From: Antedon bifida
Taxonomy: Eukaryota; Echinodermata; Crinoidea; Comatulida; Antedonidae
Length of the DNA: 64,000 bases
NCBI GenBank assembly: GCA_963402885.1
Contig: OY727096.1
Coordinates: 10,769,820 to 10,833,819 of the forward strand
Reading direction: 5' to 3'
The position numbers were made by a program, and so were the translations under genes. The notes under the pieces were generated by a model. It was not told the DNA's origin. It saw only the letters and a list, made by a program, of their open reading frames with translations, and made no database searches. Shown in pieces: positions 36,562-48,050 of the stretch (position 1 is the first letter of the stretch; every line of letters starts with the position of its first letter).

Positions 36562-39500
36562 CTAAGAATAAGAAAAATAGATTTAAATTTAATTAAACGT
36601 ACACACAACTTATTTTTTATAAAGCTGTTGACCAAATATGGTGGTTTAAAATGCTAATATTTACACAGTCAGTATTTAAACATTACACAATAGATATCTT
36701 ACCTGTTACCACCAGCATGATAGACACGTTCAGCATAATTAGGATAACGGGAGTTATCTTGTGAAGTAAATCAATGACGTCATCTTCATTAAAATTCTGA
36801 TCCAAGTTTACGATCGCCCCAATAGATAGATTGACAACGATAAAGACAAGAGTCAATAATTGGAATCTCTGCTCTGACTTCTCTTTCATTGGTTGAAGGT
36901 ACAAATGCAATACAATAAATATGACAGTAAAAAATAGAGAGTAAGACAAACTTGAGGACACGTCATCTTTTAAGTTGGCAATGAGTGCCAACAGAGCCTT
37001 GTTGTACAGCTCAAAAGATTCCCAAAACCAAAATGTTTCCTTGTATTGTCCACAAAAGAACCTTACTCCAATCATCCACCCTTTCCTCTGATTTTCTTCA
37101 TGTTGATCAAAACGTACATTTTTATAGTATAGCATACGAACTATGGCCAATGGAAAACCAATGATGTATATTAAAGCAACGTAAACAAGTGTTTTGTTAG
37201 TTTGATACGTAGATCCACCGTTTTGGTCCATATCAATTGAGTAGTCTGACGTTAGTACTGTTTTATTGATCTTTCCGTCTGCTGTGACGTTAAATACACG
37301 AATTGACCATGGCCCCACTGCTAATATATCAGCACATGTATTTGCGTATGTAAGGTAAAGGAGCAACATGGATATAACAATACATCTATCACGTATGCAA
37401 CTCTCAGTTATCGCTCCATGACACTTATTCCAGATGTAGCAAATGAAGTAAATGGTAGACATAGTTAACAGTATGATTAGTGGTGTAGCCATGGCAATAT
37501 GAAGGGAGGAATACGCATTCCAAGAGTCGTGTAAACATCTTGGACTTAACATACTAATATATCTAATGACGTCAAAATATTGAAGTATTTTGCCAGCATA
37601 CTCAAAGTTTTTAGGCCAATGAATTTCGGTTACTGCTGATAGTATACCTAAGACCTGATAAAAATTAATAGAAATTTTTAAATAGGTAACAAATGAATCT
37701 AGGCTGGTTTGTCTTCGATCCGCATTTCTTTCCTGCATTCTCCATATAAGTAAAATCATTCCAATTATTGCTAAGGCAACACTAACAAATATAATTACAG
37801 TTACAGCAGCCCCTTGACATTTGTGACATTCGTTAAATAGCTCATAATATCCATTAGAACATGAAGCACAAAGCCAACCAGTGTACCCTTCGACACAAGT
37901 GTCATTAAATTTTAGTCCAATATTACAACTTTTTTCGCCTAGTGGACAAGCATATACTTTTGGTAACGGACCTTTGTATACAGCATCTTTCAGTTGATTT
38001 GGGTTGGTATTAGGAAACATGTCGTTTTTTAATTTAGTTACAAATGTTGTGTAAGCCAAAAAACAATTGTTTTTATTTTGTTCTTCGCCTACTTTACAGT
38101 CACCATTAAAGTCCCACGACCACCAGTAACCTTTTGTTAGATTTTGATATCCTCCTTCACAGTTAATACCCTCTGAGCAGGGCATGCATGGCCCAAATCG
38201 ATCAGTTCGATGGAAATTGTCAAGGCAATAACATGCATTTAGATTGGCAATATTATTGGTTTTGGTTCCTGATGGACAAGTCTGACAACCGGCAATGGAC
38301 GCAGCTCCTGCATTATTTGAAAAACTTCCAATAGGACATCGTTGACAGGATTCTTCGTAACCACCCTTTTCATTTACTCCTCGTTTATCTTGATAGAAAC
38401 CACCTGTAATTTTTTTTTCATTTATAAGTACCTGTAGTTGTTTTATTGTTATATACTTTTACTATTAATTATTACTATTTACTGCCATAACTAAATTAGA
38501 GAGATTATTATATTTTATAAATATTGCACCATACCTGGTGGGCATATTCCACATTTGGTGTTATCATACAAACTGTATGTCCCTTCCTTACACGGACTGC
38601 ATTTACTCGTCGTGGAATTACATGTCAAACCTATTTCTCTACCGATATAACGAAACAACTCATCTTCAATTCCTTTTATTTCGATTTCTGTACCTTCTGT
38701 AACACAAACACTATAAAACAATTAGTTTGTAATTCTACACAACATGCAATTATATTGATTCAATTATATCTATTCTGTGTAGGACCCGATGCTGCTACTG
38801 TCAAGAGGTATCTATCTATCTATAAAACTATAGTAAGCTATATACGTTGCTGTCCGAAGAAATCCTGTACATATAATAGATAGATACCTCTTGACAGTAG
38901 CAGAATCGGCTGTGTGTATAGTACTATACAGATATTACCTGCTTAGAGGTGAAATATCAGATTTGACATCCACTAAGGAATCATATTTTTCTCAAAAGAC
39001 TATCTATTTCACGAAGCGAAGAATATCATTTTTTCAAATCTTATATTTCACCGAAATAAAAGGTGATATTTTATTTGATATATAGCCAGATATCAGTCGC
39101 TTTCTCCTTACCTTGTACATATAAAATAATAAAGGTAACATAAAAATATAAATAAAATCAATACATCAAATCTTTTATTTTAAGTGTATTTACATGTTAA
39201 TAAATTTCCCGATGTTTGAAGGAATCGATTTCAGTCCACAACAGTTGAGATATCTAAATGAAAATAACATGATTAATGCATAGTTTGTAACATAGCATAG
39301 TAACACGTTGTTAACACATTGTAATGGTGTAATAGTGATGCTGATGAGAATGATGCGACGATCATTGATGATAATAAGATTGATAAATATTATACCGAGG
39401 ATGATGATGACGGTTCGATCTTGGTGATATTTAAATTATCATTATCTTTTGTAATTGTTTTGACTTATAAACTAAAAATAATAATATACGAATGTACATA

Positions 39501-42500
39501 CACTGTTCCCTTTTCTATCATATGTGATAGAGCATTTTCTCCGATCTCTTTTATTGGATTGTCAAATAGATATCTGGGGGAAAATATTAACTTTATTCCT
39601 TATTTTAATACTTGCTTTGAATCATTAAACTGTGATTAAAATGAACTTGAAAGTACGTATCATCGAGTATTTATATTATCTAGGCTAAAAAAGTATCAAA
39701 GAACAATCCTCACATGTATTCCAATGTTGTGTCTTTGGTTTCCAATGTTTTATACGTAATGTTGGAAATGTTATTACCATAGAGGAATCTGCAGGTTAGA
39801 AAAACAATTGTCACAGTGTCTTCAAACACACAAGGACAACCCATCTAAACACAGCCAGTGTGTACTGTATACCATGTGAATGTGGAAAGGTATACATTGT
39901 GGAAACTGGACGTGACCTTCACACCGAATCAAAGAACATCAAGGCCATGCCAGAAGAGCAAGACAAATCATCAATAATTATACATTCTCGCAAACAACAA
40001 CACCGAGTTAATTGGAAAGATGCTGAACTAATTGCTTCCGTTCCTTGTTGGCATTCCAGACGAACCAGGGATTCTATTGACATCTAAACACAACACAACA
40101 CTGTTTATCAAGATATTGGATTTGTTATCAGTGACATTTGGCTATCTTTATTCAAAAAGAATCTTCATCGCCAGTAAACCATGCCATAGTTTCTGGCCAG
40201 TTTACATTTCACAATCCTGTCTAGACACATGGTCTATATTTGGCCAGTCCACACCCAGCTTGGAGACAATGCTATTGTTTTTAACTTGTCTCACTTTGCT
40301 TTCAGAACCTATCAGAAACAATGCTCTGCTATAGCTAGTTTCCATTCACTATTGTTCATGAGAAACAATGCTCTTCTATAGCTAGTTTTAATCCCTCCCA
40401 CTCTGTGAACTTGCTATTGTTTCTGGCTTTCACACCAGTCCTACCCTTTTCCACTTATATTCCAAATTTCCTGGACTTTCTGCATTCTTACTCCTGAAGA
40501 CGATCAAATCATATTGATCGAAACGTCGAGAAACTCAACAGTTCTTGTCTCTAACCGCTGCCCTCTATAGAACGTTGCGAATCAACTGTTATATTTTTTG
40601 ACAACAAAACATACCCATGTAGATATCGTATGCTCAGTCAAATTGTTCTATTGGCATATCTGCGTCGATGATTAATTGACAACAAGATATTGGTATGTTA
40701 AAACTGTTTGAATTCATTTGAGGAGTGGAAAATAAACGAAAATCCATGCATACACGTACAGTATTCCACACAAACATTATAGTGACAACAGTTATTGGAG
40801 CATACAATGATAGATGCATGCACAAAAAACACTATACTAAAATAATTCACATGCTAAATGTGTATGTAATAATTCAACAAAAGAACGTAAGCCTATTTGA
40901 GTTACAGTTGGACAACGGAGAGCAAACGTAATATATGTTTAAGTAATACATAAAATTTGCTTACAGATAGTAAAGATTAGTTCCATTGAACGCTCCATCT
41001 TCTATAAATGCAATGTTGTTGTGTACAAGAAATCTGAAAAATAATTATGTTTTAGTTAGATTTCAGAGCTACAAAACTGTAAACATATAATAGTTTTAAC
41101 ATTGATACTTCTGTAAATTTAAATTTTTTTTTAATAATGTAAATGTAGGGAAATAACACATACAACAACTTTCTTCTTCCCTCAAGAGTCGCGCGCTCTA
41201 ATCGTGTCAAAACCTTTTACCAAACGGCTCATTTTTCTGTTTGCAACGGAGATGGACCACCACTTCCTCTTTTTCCGGAAGATGAACTGGATTCTTTACA
41301 GCGCACACGAGTCAGATGTGTACAATGAACCTCCAGTTTCAAGTCCTTATCCGAGAAGACTTTTCTACAACCAGAACAATGATCGAGGAGTGCCTTGAAC
41401 CGATTGTATAGTTATTGTTCCGAAGCACCTGCCTTTACCGCTTTACCGAAAACGACCAATTAGTATACGAAATATCTGTACTCAAAACTTAACTGTAATA
41501 TATTACACGCAGAATTAGAATATTCTGTTGACTAGAACTCGTGCCTAATTGTAAATAAATTTCAGAGATAAGCTTTTATTATGTATAAATGTATGGTTAT
41601 AATAAGTATGTTGGCTTGCTGTCGCGACACTAGTCTACCATTATCTTTCAATCTGGAACCAGCAACATTCTCAGACCTTTGATTAGTTTCAATAACTTCT
41701 TGTTGGGCATATTTTTACCATCAGATTATCTTTTCTCATAAACCGTCTGTTCTACATAGATCCAATATTAACGTCTGAGTGAGCGTTACATGCCTCTTGT
41801 TAGTTCCTTATACTTAATTACCCAAATGAGGTTAGCAGTTTCCACTTTGTATTATTCCTCTTGATCTTCTAGTTGTGTTTACTTTGATACACATATCGAT
41901 AGTTGGCTCTTGATAGTTTCTGTGGGATACACTCATTCACAGCCTCAGTCTACATAGCTAGGATTGCTTTCCTGATCGTCATACTTTGATACCAAATGAT
42001 CAGTCACTTGTTTCATTTAGCTGGGAAACGAGTCTCAATCAGACTTGGTGTACAGGTGCAATGGTCACTGTGGTTGTTTGGTCATTATAGTATTGATATT
42101 GGCCTCTAGATATTATTGTCGAATGGAGATATTTGAAGAGTATGACTTGTTATTTATTATGTGATGGTAGTTTTCTTCACGAAAACTATAATAGCAAGTG
42201 AGAAGCCAGAGAGACTCTGTCTCTTCATGATGATTGGGGATAAGAACTGCTTTTCTTTGCATTACCCTTTTGTGCTAAAAATTACTTAATTAAAAAAATT
42301 ACTTTTATGTATATTACCAAGTCAATCAATCAATCAATCAATCGTCCGATCTATATAGCGACATTCCAACAGTCGTTATTCATGGCGCTGCCAAAAATAT
42401 CAGAAAATGTGAGTTTTGAGTAGTGACTTAAAGGTGCTCAATAATGATGTTTGTTTAATGTATAATTTTAGCTTTAGCTTTTTGTTAACTGTTTTGAAGC

Positions 42501-45500
42501 AAGTATTGTATGATAGAAATGAATTTGAAAATGCACAACCACGGTAAGGCTGAGGTGAAATGAGAATGCTGTGTGTAGTTTTGTTTAGTTTGTTTTGCTT
42601 CTGAATATACGCCGAGAGTGTTAAAGAGTCGCTATCCAATCGAGTTTGAACAATACCATGAAAGCCTCATTGGTATAATAGTTAGGACATCTGTCTAAAT
42701 TGAACAATTTGGCAGTCACCACCGTTCCATAGTTATTGTAGTAGAACGAATATAGTTGACGCGAGAGCACCCGTAATGGCTTGACCAATAAGTGGCGGAG
42801 TATATCTGAACGTGAAACACCCAGTTATAGAAAAGTTTATTCACGTATCTAAGAACTTTGGCTGTTGCCCAGGTATATGTTCGTAGTTACTTTTAATATA
42901 TACTCACAACATGTTAAGAGATGACATATTTGCAAAGATATTTGTTGAGATAGTTTGAATATTATTTTTGCTGAGAAACACATTTTTAACTGCAGGTATT
43001 TTACGGTCTTCTAATGAGGTCAGACTGTTCCAGCTTACATCCCTGAAATAAAATATAGTTATATATAATTATATAATATTTCAGTGAGCAATATTTTGAT
43101 ATACACTTACTTTTGAATAACATTTAAATGCATAGGCCTACTACACTTCAAGAAAGAGAGACATTGCATTAATTGTTAATAAATTATTTATCCACATAAC
43201 TTAAATAATAGTTTTATGAGGGCTTATAAACAATGTTTACTTTACTAAATAAGTTTAATAATGATTCTCGTCAACATGGTTTTAGGATAAAAGACACCAA
43301 TTTAGTTATTATCTAGGCTTGTGTATCACCGATCGTCTATTTGATACTCTATCCATTGGGTTAGCATGCAGTGGTCATGTAAAATACAAATACCCAATAA
43401 AGAACTTGTATTCATAGATTGATAACAAATTAGACAGGATTGATATTATAAATAACAAAGAATATCACTTTTTTTAATTTCTCAGTATCATTCATTATTT
43501 CGATAATGTTTATTATTGAATGATGTAGGTTTAGATACAAGACTAAATAATAAAATACTTACAGTGTACCATATATGTTTCCACGAAATATTGGAATTTC
43601 CGTAAGTCTATTATAAGCAAGGAGTCTTCATGCAATTAAAAATAAAGCAATAATTATAAATGAATATGTTAATTGTAATCAGCAAACAAACTGTTTATCC
43701 TCTAGTAAAATAACATTATTAGTAATGTGAAGAAGACTCGTGTTACACGTTTTAAATGTTTAAAATCGAAAGTTCGAAATCTGCAAATAACAATAATGTA
43801 AGGTGTAAATACTGACAACAATATCTAAACTGACTAGGCAAAGCTGCAATTCATGTCACATGATTTTTTAAATAAAAGCTAGCTAGGCCCATGACATGGT
43901 AACTTATTTAAGCTATATTCACTATCATTTATGTACAATACAACGATGTGGCATTGATTAATATGTAAGAGAACGATGCTCCATTTTTTTAAATTATTAT
44001 TTTGTAATTTGTATTTTTTGTAATTTCAGAAAGGTATCAAACTAAACTGAACTTTAAATATAATTGTAATAATATTGATAAATAAACATGTTGAAACATA
44101 ATTGAAAATTACTCACAGCATAAAAATACTGTCCAATGCGACGAAAGCGTCGTTGTGTATAAAGCTAATATTGTTGTCTACAAGTTTGCTGAAAACAACA
44201 AAACATACGTACAATATTCTAGATTTAGCTACTTTTAAGCTTAAAAGCATTGCTTTATTTTTATAAACGACTCTATTATAGCTCAATATGTCGGTCGGTC
44301 GGTAGATCGATCGATCGGTCTGTCGGTATGTCGGTCGGTTTTATTGAGTTTCAGTAACATCTTGTGGTTAGAGATTAGATAACAAATATGTAGAGGTTGT
44401 CAACGCTTAAAATATATTCTTTATAATATTAATCTAGTTTAATAATTCAATTACGTAGAAAATAAAAAATATGAAATAAAATGTTGACAAAAAATCACTT
44501 GTGTGCATAATTAAATTATATAGCCTTATTCATGTAACCTGACAGTTTTGTTTTGTACACTACTGACAAAAAACATGGTTCTTAATTTCAGCAGAACGTG
44601 ACCAAATTTTGCCATTTAAAGAGCCATTAAATTTTCCTCAATTAATTTTTTTATAAGCCGGCATCAGATCCCCACTAGATAGACATATGCAAGGTAATGA
44701 CATCCTGACAAAAATATAATTGAATGCCATAAAGTAATAACATTTGTGTAATTGTAATCCAGTTACATGGCCATTCTCCATATCTTAAGAAGAATTTAAG
44801 GTTATTTGGTAAAGCTTTATTATTACTTTCAAGAAACGAGTTCGTTTTCAACAAAAATAGATTGTTTAAACGTACATTAGGTAGTATATCCATCTATGGG
44901 AAATGTTTGCTTCTGTTGTACATAATACTTACAGAACCAATATGTCGCCGCCTTGAAATGCTTTTGATGGGATACTTCGTAGTTTGTTATTAGCAAGATA
45001 TCTATGGTAGGGTATTGAGAAAATAACAGAGAAGCCATAAATATGACCCAGTCACAAAAAAAAACTCACATGAATAATATCAATGAGCACCACATGAACA
45101 AATTATAGATATGATCGAGTTAAATTAAAAAGATATTTGCATTATATTAATTTAAAATGCATTTAGAGGTTGTTTGATAGCATTTCTAAATGAATTGATT
45201 TTCAATTAATACACATTCTGAAAAAAAAATCAATTAAAACATTTGCTTATAGTATATAGCATAAAAGCATTTATTTTATACATGCTGCGGTGTTTATTTT
45301 ACCATTTTTTATATTTTGTGGCCGGAAAAAATCGTAATTTATATAATATAGATCTGTGCCTTAAATGAATGTCACATACATTTACATATTTTAGTAGGCC
45401 TAAATCACGCGTAAATTCTATTATTTTACTCAATAGTATGCTGGTGGTAAATACTTTCGGTACAGTTTTTCCACATAATGAAAAAATACAATTTAGTTAC

Positions 45501-47051
45501 AACATTAGTTACTGATGATTAAAATAAATTCATTTCGTTCATTTGGCACAAATAGTCGATGCTGAAATATATCCACAAACAACAATGCAACGATGCTTCG
45601 TTACGAGCTCCGTCTACAGTCTAATTGCTGGAATTCGGCACCGGAATAACACTGTAATAGTAACTGGCAAACAAAGTTTTAAATCAATGTAATTTGACTA
45701 TGTTGAATACACATTTTTTCAATTGATTATTGACAATGATTCGATAAAAGTCTCTTCCGAGCTTGACATTTCTCAGAATATTCCAAAAATAAATAAGTGC
45801 ACAAACATATAGTACTTAGCATGTACGTGACCGATAAACATAAATAGATTATAGCCAATAAAGATTAATGTAAGTAATACAAGGCCAGGCATCTTATTTA
45901 CGGAATAAGAAGAGCTAGAGTATCGATCACCCTCTAGAGTGACTGTATAAAGAGTAAACAGTTATATTTATTACTCACGTGCTACTTCCGGTTGACAGTT
46001 TGAAAGTTCCAGTAGATAGTTCTACGACAGATGGTGAAATATGCCTAAAATGACAGAAAAAACTTCACATCACCAATATGCAATTTGTTATTAATAAAGT
46101 ATTGTGTGTAGTTCCGCCGAACAACGCCGATTTGTTAAACATCACACTGCACTTAATGGTACCCGAGCGAATTTCATTGGTAAAGATAATAATAAATGAC
46201 GTTTAATTATATCACACGTTAATTAGGTTTGTTAATGTGTAACACTATTTTTTGACTTGTTTACACTTGTGGGTTTACAGAATATAATTTCTCATAATAC
46301 TCTTAAGGATATTGTTTAACTGCACACTTCCTCTTACATGTCAACAGATCCACCATTTGCAAATGCAAACGCATTTTCACCAAGCATTTGAAGATTCTTG
46401 TTATAAATGATTCGCCTGAAGATCAAAATGTAAATAATAAAAATTGATTATGTAATTACATTCAATTATACTAATTTAGTAAAGTACCTGCCTGTATGAT
46501 ATAAAAGGCTTAAGTTAATTAAGTTATGGATGTGCTTAGCCTGCGTTAGGGGAGGTTTGAAGGAGAGAAGATTAAGTTACTACTAGTACCAAGAGACTGT
46601 CACAAATATTAAATTGAGTTATCAACATGTTTGCCTTGACCTCCTCTATTTCTTCCGGTCAAAGTTCAATAACATTTTGTGCATTTACGCCCCTGGGCGA
46701 ATAAGTAATTAGGTTTACGAATGGTTATAACACTTGACCTACTTATTTTTAAGCATTTTTCTACAGCTCACTATGTCGGTCGGTAAACATTATCTTGAGC
46801 ACGCGACTGCAGCCATGTATATGGCCTTGTTTTTTAAAATATTTTAGTAGGGATCGATGACAACTCTACCATTTGCCACCCTTGTTCCGCGAACTTGTTT
46901 GCGTCTACGGCGAATAAGTAACTAGCTTTTACGAACGAACCTACTTAATTTTAATATTGTAACAAAAATTAAAACTTACAATAGTGCTAATTTGCTGTTG
47001 TTTGCAAAAGTGAAAGGTTCAATGATATTTATATTATTAAATGACAGGTTT
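36437..47051 (-). CDS. Gene B: paralogue of gene A (5' exons not found)
   Basis: Exons seen, 5' to 3': 47051-46980, 46415-46338, 46044-45979, 45001-44933, 44188-44117, 43625-43563, 43042-42908, 41033-40965, 39788-39714, 39573-39502, 39253-39194, 38710-38535, 38403-36703, 36561-36437. They read through in one frame (943 codons plus stop). They match gene A exons 6-19 in order, phase and mostly length; 46044-45979 and 43625-43563 are shorter by 9 and 3 nt. The architecture is LRRs, LRR cap, CPxG modules, about eight membrane segments and acidic tail. The equivalents of gene A exons 1-5 are not visible upstream, where TE insertions fill the window from about 47.9 kb. They may lie beyond the right edge, or the gene may be truncated. 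No internal stop or frameshift was seen. Confidence 0.85.
36703..38403 (-). CDS. Gene B membrane exon
   Basis: 1701-nt exon between acceptor ATTACAG and donor GTAAGAT. Begins GGFYQDKRGVNEKGG, then CPIGSFSNNAG, CQTCPSGT, GYWWSWDFNGDC, CPLGEKSC and GYTGWLCASCSNGYY. About eight membrane helices follow (first VTVIIFVSVALAIIGMILLI). The FWFWESFELYNKALLAL and HLYLQPMKEKSEQRFQ segments are the same as in gene A. It is seven codons longer than the gene A exon. Confidence 0.9.
38535..38710 (-). CDS. Gene B cysteine-rich exon
   Basis: 176 nt, phase 2 in and phase 1 out (donor GTATGG). VCVTEGTEIEIKG, GLTCNSTTSKCSPCKEGTY and CGICPPG. Confidence 0.86.
38793..38905. mobile_element. Hairpin MITE
   Basis: gctactgtcaagaggtatct...and its perfect inverse agatacctcttgacagtagc frame a ~60-bp spacer just upstream of the gene B cysteine-rich exon. 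The arms are about 26 bp and outer bases (ccgat / atcgg) also pair. Confidence 0.75.
39194..39788 (-). CDS. Gene B last LRR exons and end cap
   Basis: 39788-39714 FLYGNNISNITYKTLETKD... (donor GTGAGG), 39573-39502 YLFDNPIKEIGENALSHMI... (donor GTATGT), 39253-39194 YLNCCGLKSIPSNIGKFIN. All phase 2. Confidence 0.84.
39820..40690 (+). mobile_element. Penelope-like element fragment, second lineage
   Basis: 39860-40080 reads MYCIPCECGKVYIVETGRDL...IIHSRKQQHRVNWKDAELI, a GIY-YIG endonuclease of Penelope type with the expected G of YIG changed (YIV) and the downstream arm damaged. At 40494-40524 ctgaaga, a 7-bp stem (cgatcaa/ttgatcg) and aaacgtc follow, a hammerhead-like terminus. The 3' region 40550-40690 recurs inverted at 48820-48965. 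It lies in the intron between gene B LRR exons and is unrelated at close range to PLE1/PLE2. Confidence 0.8.
40965..43625 (-). CDS. Gene B middle LRR exons
   Basis: 43625-43563 LLAYNRLTEIPIFRGNIYG; 43042-42908 double LRR (DVSWNSLTSLEDRKIPAVKN, VFLSKNNIQTISTNIFANMS); 41033-40965 FLVHNNIAFIEDGAFNGTN. Symmetric phase 2, collinear with gene A exons 11-13. Confidence 0.84.
41160..42300. other. Unassigned intron block, possible LTR-element remnant
   Basis: 41240-41400 has coding-like fragments (GDGPPLPLFPEDELDSLQ, SPYPRRLF...NDRGVP) reminiscent of the C-terminal end of a retrotransposon polyprotein, but no LTR pair or catalytic motif is visible. The rest is featureless. A (tcaa)n run is at 42324-42345. 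Confidence 0.25.
42605..42700 (-). repeat. Fragment of the tRNA-SINE family
   Basis: Reverse-oriented match: gagagtgttaaagagtcgct...caataccatgaaagcc then a damaged A-box-like tggtataatagttaggacat. Confidence 0.65.
44117..47051 (-). CDS. Gene B upstream LRR exons
   Basis: 47051-46980 NLSFNNINIIEPFTFANNS...; 46415-46338 RIIYNKNLQMLGENAFAFA...; 46044-45979 HISPSVVELSTGTFKLSTG...; 45001-44933 YLANNKLRSIPSKAFQGG...; 44188-44117 KLVDNNISFIHNDAFVAL.... Symmetric phase 2, collinear with gene A exons 6-10. Confidence 0.84.
44289..44342. repeat. GGTC/GATC microsatellite
   Basis: tcggtcggtcggtagatcga then tcgatcggtctgtcggt, another member of the ggtc-rich family, here in a gene B intron. Confidence 0.7.
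46680..46960. repeat. Dispersed repeat shared with 2900, 3400 and 12740-13140
   Basis: Carries ggtcggtaaacattatcttg, cacgcgactgcagccatgta and the ttccgcgaacttgtttgcgt...gaataagtaactagctttta block. It joins two repeat signatures that occur apart elsewhere in the window, so they belong to one family. Confidence 0.6.
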
Positions 47052-47099
47052 CTGAAAAAAAAAATCATCATTAGTGTTTACACTAAATATTTAAAATTA

Positions 47100-47985
47100 T
47101 AAAAGGTGTTAAATAAGATTGTGGTAGTCGTGGTGGTGACATGTGGTACCATAGTAGCAGCAGCGGCGGCAGTAGTAGCAGCAGCAGAAGCAGTACAACA
47201 AAGTGACTAGAACGATCGTCAACGTGTATATTCAGTACCTAAACTTGCAGTACATTATTTATCTTATTAATTCGTGTTATAAAGAAAAAATCACTTAGAG
47301 ACGCTATGAAATAAGCCTACGGCAGTGGACACCTGATGAGCATCTAAATCAAATCAAATATTCTGTTTCATCATCATCGTTATCATCAAAATATAAAGAT
47401 TCAGGTCTATGAAGAGATAAAACGGAAACACATCAAAATTCTAAATGACATTGATACATTAATAACAAGAAATTATTCAAGATGTTGCCAATTACGGTTA
47501 TAGAAACTGATTGCTGCGCTTAATTATTATATAACTTACATTTTGCATTTATCGCATTTAAATTCTCCCATAAATTTGCTAGTGTAATGCTTATAATTAT
47601 GAAACAAGTTAAGTTTTGTCACTAACATGACTTTTTTAAATAATTTACCTATGTTTTCTTAAGTTCTTTTCAGTTGTATTTATTACCTGCTTTTGTTAAA
47701 TCTGTTTCTGAAACTTGGCTAAAACTATAAAGATATTTTACTATATTCAGTCGGTGAAACAGCAATGTCTTTTCAGGTTTAAGTGTTTCATGCAGGAATT
47801 GCTGGACCTTTCGATTCTTGGACTATAACGGTATAAAATTTTGCTCGGATACATGCATTAACAAAACCGTATAACCATCAAATATCTCAACACATGTTTC
47901 GTCATCATGGGTGAATTCAAACGAATGAAAAATAAAGCGTTATCCTCTAAAAGCAGAACCCACCACTTTGCCAGCTTTATGTCTC
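47100..47985. other. Upstream of last visible gene B exon
   Basis: Holds a cryptic agc/agt triplet run (47150-47205) and unassigned AT-rich DNA. A weak exon-like piece ends at a GTAAG near 47538 but does not read as an LRR. Confidence 0.3.
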
Positions 47986-48050
47986 TGTCAGGGGCGATCG
48001 CGGGACTATTTTAAAAGGGTTGCTCAAAGATTCCAGGGCTGTAGACACTT

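Noticed and set aside
47538-47580. Possible extra gene B exon
   Set aside because: Has an AG and a GTAAG in the right places, but the translation does not resemble an LRR and the upstream frame has a stop.
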